This document shows, piece after piece, positions 25,201-37,751 of a DNA stretch of 64,000 nucleotides (the stretch's first letter is position 1; each line of letters begins with the position of its first letter). The DNA lies in NCBI GenBank assembly GCA_039111635.1, contig JBCAQO010000001.1:2046001-2110000 (forward strand). The letters are read 5' to 3'. Made by a program: the position numbers and the translations under genes. Below the pieces are notes generated by a model. That model saw only the letters and a program-made list of their open reading frames with translations. It was not told the DNA's origin and ran no database searches. Source of the DNA: Heterobasidion occidentale. Its lineage: Eukaryota > Basidiomycota > Agaricomycetes > Russulales > Bondarzewiaceae.

Positions 25201-25608
25201 TTTGTGGCTTGAAATCAAGTTGACGGCTTCCATATGCCCGACATCAACCTTGTAGCCTAGGATATAGGTATATAGGACTTTCGCGACGTATCTTTCGTTT
25301 GAACACGTCAGACGATCCTCGTATTGTGTACGATCAACTCACTTCTTTTTCTGATAGCCGTCCAGATTACCATCTGAAAGATTCATTGAGTTATAGGTTT
25401 CATCAGGTTCAAAGTCTCCCCGAAGAATGTTGACGGACCTTTGAACTTCTTTCGTATGTTTGCCATTTCCTTGTTTATACGCTTCTCTTCCAAGTCGCGA
25501 ACTCTAGCTCCCCGGATGTCCGCAATGAACTGGATAATCATCTGCAAGAGCTCGACAGCTGAAGCTACTGTATCATACCTGCGTCAGCCCTCGCATATTG
25601 GTCGCCAT
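22232..25608 (-). CDS. APL3: AP-2 clathrin adaptor complex, alpha subunit
   Basis: Large subunit of the plasma-membrane clathrin adaptor that links cargo, PIP2 and clathrin in endocytosis. Start at 25608 reads [10 protein letters not shown], then after an intron [14 protein letters not shown] and the adaptin trunk ([53 protein letters not shown]). A HEAT-type solenoid runs through 24491-23664. The hinge is about 23300-23080. The C-terminal ear starts near [20 protein letters not shown] and continues to the platform. The last exon is joined by a donor after CLR near 22396 and gives [18 protein letters not shown] to the stop at 22232. Estimated length is about 930 residues, usual for alpha adaptin. 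Intact throughout as far as I can read. Confidence 0.92.
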
Positions 25609-25972
25609 GATTGATGATGTTGCCGGGGATTAGCCCTCGTGAATGATGATCAAAATAGGTCTGTGTATGATATTGAGGTGAGATGAAGGAGGTCGCACAA
25701 TATCCCACTGAAGTTGTGGGGAGCACTGGATTGACTACGGGCCGTTGAGCTCGAAATGAAGGCAGCATCATGAGGCCTCTTGACACGTGACGATACTACT
25801 GCATAGCAATAAATGTTCATTATTTTAACGTTAGGGGGACATGAGGAATGTCCATGTCCGCTTGTCGATTTGCGGCAGAAAGCTGTAGAGTACTAAGATG
25901 GTAGAGGAATTACATGTAAGAGTGGGGAAAGACATGTGTATGTTACAATTTGATGGCGAGACGAGCACCATT
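25609..25972. other. Upstream region of the AP-2 alpha gene
   Basis: Tandem arrangement: 3' side of the helicase gene and promoter of AP-2 alpha, both on the minus strand. No gene seen. Confidence 0.45.
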
Positions 25973-28900
25973 CTATATCGGTCTCGACAGCCGACTTGGT
26001 GTGCTTGGTCTCGAGCTGTAGGCTGATCGTATACCGTAAGGAGTAGATGTACCTGAGCGTGAAGGAAGTAGTGTCGAACCAAAAGAAGGCGACCCCATCG
26101 GAGTAGCTGGTCTTGAGTTACTCCTCGACTGACTCGCAACGCGTTCGTCGGCGTATCGATTCAATATCCCGACGATGTCTCTTGTTAAATAGTCAAGTTC
26201 CTTGACCTCGTTTGTCGAAAGTGAGTAGTCCTTGGACTGCACAGCATCTTCCTCGTCCCCAGATTCCTCCTCTTCTCGGGGGGCAATAGGAATATTTGTG
26301 CGGGAATGACGGCGTTTGTTCATCAAGATGCCCTCGAATACCCGCAACATGCAGCCCTCCATCATCGTTTTGAGGCGCTGGATATCGTCCAGTGCGTAGA
26401 TATTGCCTACAACGGGTAACCAGTCATCGCACTCCAGCCCTCGCTCGGTAACAGAAGTACGATAAGCCCCAAAGAGGACATATGTCATCGGATCCAATCT
26501 CGTTGTAGTGACGAGGGACATCTGGGCAGTGCTCGAATTTGCGCCGGCTGCAGATATGTTCTGGCGTTTCTCCGCGAATGCGATGAGCATTTTTTCGGAG
26601 TGACTACCCTGTCCTGAAGAGAGCTCGCGTTTGCGGTGATTTACACTGGACGGGTGGATGAAGGTCATCTGCAAGAAAATTCAGTCATCACCTATGCAAA
26701 GGGTCTGTTGTGCACTGACCTTATCTTGTTGGGTGCGGAAGGTTTTCTCTCCAGTCCTGATGGCGAAATTGGGCTGCGTGGCAATAGCGATGAGGGCTGC
26801 GAGCAGAGGATGAGAATCGCCGTTCGTGTTCAGCTCCGGAGGGACAACAACGTCTTTTCTTCTTCCTCCAAACCGTTCGACACGCCCACCTCCTGAAACA
26901 TCGATCACTCCGGCATTTTCCAAAGCGCTTAGGAGGTGTTTTTTGATCTTCTCGATGAGAAGCAAAGTTGGCTTGGACAAGAAGTTATCCGAACAGAATC
27001 TGTTAGCGGACACATACTCGCCGTTGCTCTGCAAAGCCCACCAAGCATTGTATGCACGCAGGGCAGCAAGAGTGTCAGACCTAAACTCGTCCGGGCTCCA
27101 TGAATTTTTCACCGCCGCTGCTTGAACCTTGAGGTGCATTGGTGAGACGAAGGGGTCACGGTTTGTCAAGATCGCCGCAAGGGTCAAGGCCTGATCGAGG
27201 CAACGGAAGAAACTACCGTATAACACCAATCTACCGACCTGCACCTCCACCGGAAGCTGAAGCAGTACACGTCCCAGCGATGTTAGATTCTGATTTTCAT
27301 CAATAGCTCCTACGACCTGGAGATCCTTCATAGCCGCCGTTACGCGTTCGGCGGCGGGAGGTTCTATGGTAGCAGCCAAAACATCCTCCACAGCCATGCC
27401 GGGGAACTCTAGAGCCTTGACATGCATGACGACATTGGTCAAGTCGACACGCTTCATCTCTACAGTTTGATGGGTGTGCAGAGCATCGACTCGCTTGCGA
27501 CCCAAGATGCCGTAGTACTCTCCAGACCGGTGTCGTCCGGCACGCCCTGCGCGCTGATTGAGATTCGACGTACCAACCCAGGCGGAGACGAGAGAAGACA
27601 TGTGCCGCTGGGGATCATACCTCTGCTCTTTGATCTTGCCCGTGTCGACAACATATACAACGTCCGGAATAGTCACGGATGTTTCGGCAATGTTCGTGGA
27701 AAGTATGATGCGGCGGACGCCTGCGGGCGGAGGCTCGAAAATCGCTTGTTGTTCAGCGAGAGGAATTGTAGAGTGTAGCAGGTGGATAGCAAATTTATTA
27801 GAATCTTTGATATTGAGCCCGAGAGGCCGCTCGTGAAGGACACGTTGGACAGCCTGAATCTCGTCCCATCCTGGCAAGAACACAAGAACATGCCCGTCGC
27901 TGGACTGCTTGATGATGTGAGTGATCGTCAGGGCGATGAACAGATAAGGTAGCTCCAAGTCTTGGTCCTTCGTGATGTCGATGTCACGATTTCCTCTCCA
28001 ACGATCACCTACTAAAGTTGCATATTCACCGCCCAACTCTTGCTGTAAATATCTGGACACAGAGTCGTCGGCGAAGACCGCCTTCGTGCTCGGGTCCGAG
28101 GCCAATTCTTGCACAAAATCGTTCAGGTAGTGCTTTTGAACAGGGAAGGAGCGACCAGGTATGTCGATTACGCCCGCTGGAAGCCCATTGTCATCTGGGA
28201 AATAAGTCTGGAAAAGAGTGGGGTCAATAGTAGCGCTCATGAGCACCACTTTGATCGGTTTCCCCCTCGCCTTCCGGTCGGCCAGCAAGCGTTTGAGGAC
28301 GACGAGTAGGAGGTCTGTATCGACATCCCGCTCGTGCACTTCGTCTACCACCACATGGGTCACGTCATCCAGGTTTACACCGCCTGACATTCCGCCTTCA
28401 AGCAAAGCCGTCTGCATCCGTCTCAAGAAGATGCCTGTAGTGCAGAAAGTGATAGAACCATGATCCTCAGGTAGCTTTGCCTCAAACCGGACCTGATATC
28501 CAACAGACCCCTTCCCAGTGATTTCTCCACGTTCTTTGGCCACACGTTCAGCGACACTGATCGCAGCAAGACGACGAGGCTGGGTGCAGATGATGTTACA
28601 TTTCGCCCCTTCACCTCTGTCGATGTAATCATCCAGGATGAGTTGTGGAATCTGAGTGGTCTTCCCAGAGCCAGTAGCGGCCATACAGACGGTGACCTCG
28701 TTATCGCGAACATGAGCCAAAAGATCGGCTGAACGAGTGGACACAGGAAGGGCCTTCCGAGTGTTTCGCATTTGCTCTAATTGGGGATTTTCGAGATACG
28801 CCTTTCTCCGTTCAGATAAACGCTCGGACTTGGCGTCGAGATGCTCTGTAGGAATGGCCCTTCTGATTGCGACGGGTCGAGTGGAGGTAGACGCAACCGA

Positions 28901-30120
28901 GGGAACGAACGAGGCCGGTCGATTTTGATAAAGAGTGCTCTTGCGTATATCGTTGCACAGGTCCCGTACTTCATCTTCCAGGCCTTCGCTCATTTGGAAA
29001 AGGACCTTGGGCGCCATACCGAGGTCCTTACCTTCCGCCGCTGCCTTGACAAATGTCTTCCATAGTTCCACATCGCAGCTCTCGAGATACTGGGTGACAT
29101 CGATATAGCAATTCGTCTGCGCGAGTTTCTTTGTTAAACCGGACCCGATTCCGATTCGACGCCCGCCGACATGCATGATGGCCTCCCACGAGTTGTTCCG
29201 ATTACGGCTGCCCCTGACTTCATTGTACACGATATCAGGTTTTGTGAACTTGTACCGGCGACAATAATAATCCATGAATTGCCGCGCCTGTTCATACGTG
29301 ACCGTGCTTCCGTCGGAAAGCGTAACCGGAGCGGCCAGCACTGGAGGGGTTTTAGGACCTTTTGATCTTGAGCCATCCAACTATTTGTGAAAGGTAGATG
29401 TTAAAAGAGAGAACGGACATCACGTTGCAGAAGAACGCACCAGTCCAACGGCATCCAACTGATACAGAGCCGAAAGAGCAGCTAGCTGTTCGGCTTCTTT
29501 TTTTTGTATGCTGTCCCCGACACCTACGACGACGGGGTCTTCACTGATTCGAACTGTCACCCTGCAATCACGAGAGTTAGGAGACGGCGCAAGACTGCTG
29601 GACAACAAGATGAATACCTCCAACCGCGCTTGCCATTGAGAAGGATTTCTTGCATGTCATAGGACGGCGGAGAGCCTTTGCTTTCGATGGCATGGTTCGA
29701 GAGAGGGGACTTGGGATTCTCCTCCCACTGTTTCTTGAGGTCCTTCTTGCGATAGGTTTGCTTGATGAAAGCCAAGTCATGCAATGCCTCGTCCTGAGGT
29801 ACAGACAACAAAGCTGGCCCTTTCCCGCGTAGAGAACCTTTGAGAAGGCTGGGGGGCTTCGAAGATCTGTGTCCGCGCTTGGAACGATGGGCGTTGGGCG
29901 AATTGGACGATGACGAGGGACGCATCGAGGAAGACGAGAGCTGATTTGAATCTAATCGAGGAAGCTTTGGGGGCCGCTTGAAGGAATCTTCGGGTGATCT
30001 GGAGTCTGTGGAAGGAGCCTGGGAGTGGGCGAGGGCTGAGTGTGCGTAGGGACGCTTGAGGATGGACGAGGGAGTTGCAGGAGAAGCGGCGGGTACCCGA
30101 TTTGCGGGGTCAATTTGCAT
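25973..30120 (-). CDS. DExH-box RNA helicase (DHX36/DHX29-like) with dsRNA-binding-type N-terminus
   Basis: ATP-dependent 3'-5' RNA helicase, about 1300 residues. The first exon (30120 to about 29620) is a Ser/Pro/Lys-rich, disordered extension. The next two carry dsRBD-like sequence (VTVRISEDPVVVGVGDS, KKEAEQLAALSALYQL, then YEQARQFMDYYCRRY). The core exon (29375-26720) has Walker A ATGSGKTTQIPQ, TQPRRLAAISVAERVA, the DExH box VVDEVHERD, motif III SATID, motif V STNIAETSVTIPDV and motif VI QRAGRAGRHR. It is followed by the helicase-associated winged-helix/ratchet region and an OB-fold (MTFIHPSSVNHRKRE to LFGAYRTS). The tail is Ser/Pro rich and ends SRPSTPSRLSRPI. An in-frame ATG at 30162 is an alternative start. 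Exact subfamily unresolved. Confidence 0.88.
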
Positions 30121-30332
30121 GAGGAGGCGATGCCTGTGCCGGAGAGAAAAGGCTAGGCGCATAAGTATGGGCGATAGAGCACCGGTACCCACTCCAAGTC
30201 GTCTCAGAGGCTCAGCGAAGTAGCACGGTGGCTCTCGTAGGCAGCAAACAATTCCTTCGTCACCCCCTGCGGCATCTCCCGATCCTCCCACAGCCCGCAC
30301 ACCTCCCCTCGTGTACCTCGCAAGTTGCAAAT
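30121..30332. promoter_or_regulatory. Shared divergent promoter, helicase / DUF4870-type gene
   Basis: The two start codons face away from each other across 212 bp, so both promoters must fit here (fewer bases if the helicase starts at 30162). No TATA box is obvious. Confidence 0.5.
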
Positions 30333-31110
30333 ATGAGTTCTAGCTTCGCCACTACGTTTGCACCCTACGTGAGTCAATACACCCTTTGAAGAGAACCCAC
30401 TCGCCGACACCCGGGCCCCGGCTTTCTCGCAGGCCCCACCTCCAGATGAACCTCAACCCTCTTCCTCAAAAATCACTCGCCCGTGGTTCCCTGCACCCCC
30501 TTCATCGCAGCAGGCAACCTCCTACCAATCGGGCGGAGTTCCGACATGGAACGCATCCATGGCTGGCGGGGCGGGAGCAGTCGAGGGATCTGAAGAGCAG
30601 CAGAACCAGTGGGAGACTCGATACAACACACGAGTCGACGTTCTAGCCGCGTTCGCATATATCCTTGGACCCTTGTCTGGTAATCATACTACATTATCGC
30701 GTCTGAACATCGTTTGACATCACGAGTAGCGCTATCATTACTTATAACGGAGACGAAGAATGATTATGTCCGGTTTCATGGTGAGTTCTTCCAAGGTTCG
30801 TCGATTCACTACTGCTGATGCATCCGTTCAGCGTATCAGTCTGCTCTACTCACAACGCCCTTGCTTCTGCTCCGCGTGATGACATCGCTTTTGGGGTTTC
30901 CCTCCTTTCTACGCACGCTCTTTACCCTGCTCCTCGTCGCACCTGCATTATTCATGGCGTAGGGCATCTCAGTTTGACATTACCACTCCAACGTTAATTC
31001 ATGCCATCCTCAGGTATCAAGCATACAAGGGTGCGGCCCAGGATGGCTTGTCCCGGTTCTATATCCCAGCGATAGGGCAACTTGCGGAACAATGGCTACA
31101 GGAAGAATGA
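30333..31110 (+). CDS. Small multi-pass membrane protein, DUF4870/UPF0132-like
   Basis: Five exons, 30333-30368, 30433-30679, 30730-30780, 30832-30958 and 31014-31110, give 185 residues with exact phase. The first 90 residues are Pro/Ser/Gln-rich and soluble. The rest matches the DUF4870 (UPF0132) pattern: VLAAFAYILGPLSALSLLIT, then TKNDYVRFHAYQSALL, where the conserved RFHAxQS follows the first membrane segment, then two more hydrophobic stretches (TTPLLLLRVM; TLFTLLLVAPALFMAYQAYKG). Molecular function of this family is unknown. Confidence is high that the gene is real, moderate for the family. Confidence 0.82.
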
Positions 31111-31425
31111 AAGTTTGCCTTGTTTGAGTTATCTCGACACGAACTCCTCATTGTGCAGCCACTCAGTACTCAATCCTGGTCGTCCAACATTTCAGTGTAC
31201 TCTCTCGATTCGTTGCACTTGTGCGGCATATAGTCAGGTAATGAATCATGACTGTATCCGATGACCTCCCTCTGACGCCTGCAACGATGCGCGGGAGAGC
31301 CATCGGTTCCGTGATTCAGTACAAATCTATTGCTCATGCGAATACATAAAGACATTACAGAATGCATCCAAAGATCGTCAGTTCAAGTAGCATGTAAAGT
31401 TTTAGCAAAAGCAGCCATAGACTGT
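31111..31425. other. Convergent 3' intergenic region
   Basis: Between the stop codons of the DUF4870-type gene and the unknown secreted protein. Nothing else recognised. Confidence 0.45.
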
Positions 31426-32272
31426 TCAGGTACAAAGCCCGGTAAGCTGCAAGCCAGTCTGACAAGATTGTGTTAGAGAGTATTTGTCGATGAAAGGCCC
31501 AAGAAGAGGTCGGATCGCGTTGAGAACTGCGTCAGTGAGATCCTCGAGGACATCAAGAATATCGATGAGAATGCATTTGACTTCATAGACAACTGCGGAG
31601 AGACATATGAGCAGATTAGGACGACGCAGCTAAGAGCAAGGCATACTAGGACCAAGAATGGGACCAAGGATAGGCAAGGAGTAGACGAGGGTATCAATGT
31701 CCTTGAGGACTTCCTTGTTCAAGTTGACCACATTTTTGAGCAGAGTCTCCAGTTCATTGCTTCGATCGTAATTGGCCAAACCCTTCTGGCTGTTCCCGAG
31801 TACGGCCAAGGTATTTTGGAAGCCGAGGAGATTGCTTTGAAAGTCCTTGACTTGAGATGTACATTCGTCAGAGAACTCCGAGCCGCTGCTCTTCGCGGTC
31901 TTGGCCTCAGCGGAACAAGATTCTATAAACATATCTGGTAAAGGGATTGCCAAGATAGATATAATTTCTCTCACTGATGTTCGCGGCATTATCTTTGGCA
32001 TTGGCATAGTAGCTGTTGAGGCTACTGACGTTGTCCTGATAGGAACTGACATCAGGGGCCGGTATGTTTTGCTTCTGATCGACAGGGACACTCTCCGGGC
32101 CTTGGCGACGTGACAGGAAGACCTTCAGGGCGGTCGAATCCCGTCGATTCGAGTGATCGGAGAGGGAGGTAGGCGAGGGCAAGGGACTCGCCAAAGCGTG
32201 AAGGGACCGACCGAAAAGGATTGTCATAGAAACAGCGTAGAGGACCATGAGGGTTGGCTTGTAAGATAGCAT
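31426..32272 (-). CDS. Secreted helical protein of unknown function
   Basis: Three exons on the minus strand. The start at 32272 opens with a signal-peptide-like N-terminus (MLSYKPTLMVLYAVSM, hydrophobic core, ending near HALASPLP). A Ser/Arg segment with a possible Kex2-type site (LSRR, followed by QGPES) follows, then a helical body rich in Asn, Leu and Asp: SSYQDNVSSLNSYYANAKDN, FQSNLLGFQNTLAVLG, LLKNVVNLNKEVLKDIDTLV. The last exon reads VYEVKCILIDILDVLEDLT and NAIRPLLGPFIDKY to the stop at 31426. Introns use GT-AG (AACATCA/GTGAGA and CCTA/GTATGC donors). Length is about 240 residues. It is somewhat like secreted helix-bundle cell-surface proteins such as HsbA, but I cannot place it in a family. 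Confidence 0.75.
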
Positions 32273-32840
32273 AGCAGAAAGTTGTCGTGGACTAGAAATG
32301 AGAGCGAAGGTGAAAGCAGTCGCGTCTAGCGCGGAGAAGTGCAAAGGAATCGCCTCAAGACTGCTGATATGCACACGCAAGACGGCACCGCAGTGGTTGC
32401 AAGTGAGAATTTTGGGACTCAGTGAACAGGAACTTGCCTTTTTATGCGGATGGGTTGAACTTTATTTGCAGAAACTGAGCCAAATAAACAACAAACCAAA
32501 TGCGTCAGTCATGTGATCAGAGCATGGTCACGTTGCATAGAGTCAAAAGCACATCGTAACACCATATTCCACCAAGCTCGACAGGTGCATAGAGAAAGTA
32601 TTCAACAAACAAAAGAACAAGTGTACTAAAGATCTCACCAAGCTATCCCAAAGTCCTCTATGACCACGCCGGCTTAGTGCCGGTGAATCAAAATATACTA
32701 AAGAGCGTGCGAATGAAAGAAGGATGTGGTCAACGGCGAGAAATAGGAAGAGATGGGCCATCGGAAGGTAAATAATCGGACAATCAGCCAACGGGTCCAC
32801 GAGAGATGAAGTCCTTTGGTCATGATATCAAGCCCACTGA
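32273..32840. other. Gap upstream of the unknown secreted protein gene
   Basis: 568 bp between two minus-strand genes, containing the promoter of the unknown secreted protein gene and the 3' end of the PriA-like gene. The minus-strand frame 32543-32800 has no support. Confidence 0.4.
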
Positions 32841-33968
32841 TCAGGCAGCGATACATGATTTGCCGCTCGGAGAAAGCTTGTAGCCAGTCATACAGTTGTA
32901 AACTAGTTTGGTAGGACTAAGTACATCGGCAGAGGTGGATAAAAATAGCAGTACTTACCGGCACATGAACCCTGCTCGCATCCAACGTTCCAGGCGCCCT
33001 TGATCGCGGTACAGTCCTGGCCAGCGCCTGTCGAGAGACAACCACCGCAGGACTCCAACTCTTGAGTGGTATCGATGCACTCGTAATCAGAGGAAAGCCC
33101 GCTAACATTCGCAATGGGGCAAGCGTTCAGGCCAGTTGGGCAAAGAGATGCCGCGCGAGCCTTGCGAGACTTCTTATGGGTGCCAGAGGGAGTAGAAGGA
33201 GGCTGCGTAGGATGCGAAGGGGGAGAAGGCTGGCACTTCCAGGTGTTGGAGATCCAGTCCCAACCACCGGGGCACTGGGGGGGAGGGTTGTTCGCAGGGG
33301 GGTGGTGGGGCACACAGCACCCCTGATCTTTGCCCCAGTACCAGCCAGAGGTAGGACACTCCGATCCTGAAGGAGGCGAGGGCGGGTTGGGAACACCACC
33401 GTGAGGAAGACAACAACCCTTAGGAGAATACCTAAATCAAACCGTGCTCTCAGTAAGCTGTCACAACTCCATACATGGTGACTGACCAAAATTCGCTGCT
33501 AGAGCAATCGGACGGAGAAGGCGAAGAAGGGCTACGAGGGGTATTTGGGTTGCAAACACTGTCACCGTAACTCCAGGAGTGGGTGCTGGGGCAGGTCGGG
33601 GCAGGGTTGCCAGACGGAGGCTTACTCGAAGGCAGGCAGCAGGATTTCTCTAGATACATCATGATGGTCAGTCTAGCGCCGACGATCGTGTTCTGTTCAA
33701 CCAACCCGACGACCAATACCAGTTTCCAGAAGACGGGCATGCCTTGCCGGAACTGATCGAAATCCCCAATCAGTATGCGTGATACGGTCAGAGCAGGTCA
33801 GAGCAGACAATGAACGCACGGAGGGCTTGGGGGCGCTTGAGGTGTTCCCTGCTTGACGCAGCAGCTCTTGTTCTCGTACCAGAACTCTCCAGAACCACAG
33901 TTAGTGGCTGCAGCCAAAGGCAAGGTGGTAGCAAGGACAGCAAATGCGGCGATGAGAAGACGACCCAT
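32841..33968 (-). CDS. PriA/CPL1-like cysteine-rich secreted protein
   Basis: Start 33968: signal peptide [21 protein letters not shown], then mature [17 protein letters not shown]. The N-terminal half holds repeated short modules of the form C-x-SG-x-W-Y/W ... CC-V/L-P, linked by Pro/Ser spacers: [39 protein letters not shown] and [13 protein letters not shown]. The C-terminal half is a CPL1-type domain: [32 protein letters not shown] and [20 protein letters not shown], ending [20 protein letters not shown] at 32841. PriA-like proteins of mushrooms are induced at fruiting-body initiation; CPL1 of Cryptococcus is a secreted virulence-related factor. The role here is therefore likely extracellular or cell wall, but not defined. 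Four or more GT-AG introns. Confidence 0.87.
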
Positions 33969-35084
33969 GGTCATGATTCAAAGATTGTGCGAGTATAACG
34001 AGCGACGGGGACTCAAGAAAGTGAGAAAGAAAGGACGCGCCCGGTTCTGTTGAAGAAAACGATACGCGTCCCACGTTCTTATACCCACACGGCCCATCAA
34101 ACTAGAATCGGAGATAACCTTCCAGGTCATGTGGAAACAAAAGATCAGTTCGGTTTGTCGTCTCATTGATCTTGCCCGCCTAAGGAGGGTCCCGACTGCT
34201 TCCGTGCCTGCTCCACGCCTAAACCGTTCGATTTCGTGTAGTTGTCTCAGGGAACCGGCCGCACAAACCGCTCACAAGGACGGAACTATTTGGGCCAGAA
34301 ACAAGGACTAGACAAGGTGACGAGGGCTGATGTGGACGAAATTAAGTCATTGGATAGTTGTCCTGAAGCATGAAGAGATGAAACACAGGTGCTTACAAGT
34401 CCAGTGAATCGAGGTGAGGTGACACGGCGACATCATCCGCCGAGCAATTGCCATTGACCTGCTGCTTATTAGTCACCGCATGCAGTGTGTTCCAGTGCTG
34501 TGTTCCAGGGTGCAGACCTACTATCAATCAGGCAATTGATATTTACAACTCTTCCCAGGACTGTGTACAACAAATGTACATCAACAACTACTGATTGCCA
34601 TGGCTTACAAGCGGAACATACAGAATGAAAAGGCTCTGCTCGCCCGTTGGCAAGTAGTCTTGTTAGGGTCTGATGCTCAGCGGTCAGCGGCGGTTAGTCA
34701 ACTTTCCGCATCACAAGTGCTTCTGTTCGAAGAGAATGCGAAAAGAAACACAGTGACGTGTCAGTGGATGACTTGAGGGGCTGCCAAACTTCGCCCTGAC
34801 AACTAGAGCCGCATCGGCATCTACGTACCTGGCGAACGCTGGCAAGCCAGATGAAGTAGCCTTTCGAAACTCTTTCGAACGAGAAAAGGCACAACATCTA
34901 CAAACAAGAGAAAGGACAATGTACATTAAAATTCTTTCAACTTCAGCTTCCGTGGTACTGCACACATGTAATGAACAGAGCGGGATTAAACATTCCTACT
35001 TGAATCGTGGATCTCTGTCTCTCTAACGTTCAGCCTTAATTGACAATCATCATTAGTGGAGTACTCTCAGTTAGGAGCAAAAGA
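33969..35084. other. 1.1-kb upstream region of the PriA-like gene
   Basis: Between two minus-strand genes, so mostly promoter of the PriA-like gene plus the PP2A 3' end. No convincing coding frame. The word TGTTCCAG is repeated at 34489-34508. An unusually long promoter for this window would fit a developmentally regulated gene. Confidence 0.4.
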
Positions 35085-37295
35085 TCACACACCCGATCCC
35101 TCGGTAGCTAATGTCTTCTGTAGCGCGTGCGTCGCGAAGTATCGCACATCTGCATCTTGATCGTTTTTCAATTTCTCCAAGGCAGGGAAGATCTTCTGCC
35201 GGGCCGATTCTTGACCCTCAGGAATATTACCATATGTCGCGGCTAGGACCTCTAGAGACTTTGCAACATTGAACCGGATGTTTGGGATAGGATCAGTGGC
35301 TAGGTGAAGCAAAGCATCGAGGATCTCGTTGAGAACGATGTCGAAATTCAACGACGGCGCAATGGTCTGGATTGTACGATCAGCAATGGGTGCAGCGGGA
35401 CCGGCGAGAAGCACTCACGGCGATCGCTTGGACAGTAGTCATCCGGTATAAATAGTTCGGGTGCGCTCCCATGTTTACTACCTTTGGGACGATAGCCACG
35501 CGCGCCCATTCAACACCGAATACCTCCGTCAGTTTCTTTAGATTGATCGTGGCAGCCTCGCGGATACTGAAAACGGTGTCGCCAAGCCACGACATACAGA
35601 GATTCCCAAGCTGCTCATCAAAGAACGGCTTTCCGAGCTGGGTCGCGAGCAGGGGAATATACTCAATGATGGCCTGCCGGACGCGCCACGACTTATCCTC
35701 CGCGAGCTCGACTATCGCTGGGAGGAGGCTTTCAGCCAGAAATTGGATGCCAATGACTGTAATCCATGAGAATGATAAGCTATAGACAGAAAGTACCCCT
35801 CACCTTCATTCACTTGCTCAAGCTTGCTAATGATATTCAACCGTACTTCAGGGAACTCGTCCTTGAGCATATGAAGGAAGAGTTGTAAGAGGTGCTCAAT
35901 TGTAGCCTCTTTTCCAAGAAGGGGAGCAAGCCCAGTTATCTGGTTCGCAAGAGCGGCGCGAACATGTTGAGAACTATCCTGGCAAAGATCCCGCACGCAA
36001 GGGATGATGCGAGCAATGACAACTTCTCTTTCGAGTAGCTTGGAGAAACCTATATATCTTTTAAAATCGAACTCACAAAGAGAAAGCGGTAGCGTACCTG
36101 GAATTTGGCCTGCAGCAGCTGTTCGAACTTCCGCTTCGTTGTCCTTCAAAAGCTGTACGTAATGACCCACCAACTCTTCTCGCACAAGCTCAACTCCTAC
36201 AGCCTCCGACAGCTATACCCGCTGACATGAGACGCTATCTGGGTCAAATGTTAGAATGGAGACCCACCGAATTGAAATGGGTGGCAGCCATGTATCGAAC
36301 CCTCCAGCTTTTATCGGAGACGCTCTGCCTTATTTGCTTGAGTAATTGGTCCTTCGCTTCTGCAGGGGTGAGCTGCTGAGCGATGACAACGAGGTCTTCT
36401 ACCGTCAACAGTCTGACAGAGTCTTGGTCGTCTGACTGCAGACGGCGGTATATCGACAGACCATCGGACAATACGTGGGGCTTAGAAAGGCCTTTCACGA
36501 ACCACTTTGGATGAAGAGTCTTATCGTGAGCGCTATGGATAGATCCATGTGCAGACTCACCTGAAGCCATTTCGCAGCAGCTCTCCGAACCATTGGCGTG
36601 TCATCGGAGCCAAGCTCAGCAAACCCCTTCCGCAGCTCCTCTTGAATCGAAGGTGAGACTTTGGTATATACAGGAGCATAGAGGGCGGCGGATGACGCGC
36701 GTGATGTGAACCATTCGCCATGGGAGAGCCGTTTCAGTAAGGGGATATAGTATTGTTCGATTTGCTCCTGCGAGAGAACCTCGGCCACCTTCGTGATGGA
36801 CTCTGCAGCCTATGACCCCACAAAAATACCATAATCATAGCGGGCGGTCATGTTAATCAAGCAAACGTCAGTGATCTGGGCGAAGATGGTTTGGCAAGCG
36901 AAATAACGCACCTTGTCTCTCACAAGGGTCTCCTCAACGGCGGAAAGGTTTTCTAAGGGTCCCAACAATACATGTGCATGCTCAGGCCCGCCAACATAAT
37001 CACCAAAGTTCTTCCCAAGCTCCTCTGCTAAAGCAAGCAAGACCTCATCTTCATCATCCACAGAATCCTGCAGAAAAGGAATCAACTCTTCCCGCGCACG
37101 ATCGGGGCCCAATGCGAGAGCTATGGTAGAGATACGATGGATGGCGTTGAGACGCAATTGAACGTCTTCTGAGCGCAACTCATCCATGAGAAGAGCGATC
37201 GGTGCAATCTAATTGTGCATTAGCTATATTCCTGAATGCCGTGAGCCACGGTCCACGGTTCAACGTACATCATCTGTGGAGAACCCAGAATCCAT
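35085..37295 (-). CDS. TPD3: Protein phosphatase 2A scaffold (A) regulatory subunit
   Basis: HEAT-repeat scaffold that joins the catalytic C and regulatory B subunits of PP2A. The start at 37295 gives MDSGFSTDD, then after one intron [20 protein letters not shown] and [20 protein letters not shown]. Repeats follow: [107 protein letters not shown]-type blocks, [37 protein letters not shown], and the end [18 protein letters not shown]. About 600 residues, the family norm (15 HEAT repeats). No defects seen. Several 45-70 nt introns. Confidence 0.93.
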
Positions 37296-37751
37296 GGCGT
37301 ACAGCTTTCTGAAAGGATAAATCTATCGGTAACGGGGATGAGATGTGGAGGGTGGAAGTTGACAGCCAGCTGTGTGCAAAGAATACTGAGGCTGTTGAGT
37401 GGGGCAAAGCAGATATGTTGACCGGATTTAGCCCAGTCTGGTGAGACAACACGCGCATTGCCACCATCGCCACTCCTCATCGTTCTACCTCAACATCTCT
37501 TCTCCTCTGTGTCCTGTTAGCGTTCCACCGTCGAACTTTCTCCGTATGAAACGGAAGCATTATGGCCATAAAATAAAAATAAAAGAACGAAGAGCTTCGG
37601 TCAATATCGACGGCGTGACATAAGACTTATTCCCTCCTTAGTCCAAGTAATCTCTCGACAGGTTTCTATAGGCACTCTTCAGATGGCCTCCTCTGCTATA
37701 GAATGGTCCTTCAAGATATGATATGCAAAGATGATCCCGCTGCCCAGCACC
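37296..37751. other. Upstream region of the PP2A scaffold gene
   Basis: 456 bp between two minus-strand genes. Nothing coding was recognised. Confidence 0.4.

Noticed and set aside
32543..32800. 85-codon minus-strand hydrophobic frame
   Set aside because: Unspliced, no homologous motif, lies in the promoter region of the secreted protein gene.
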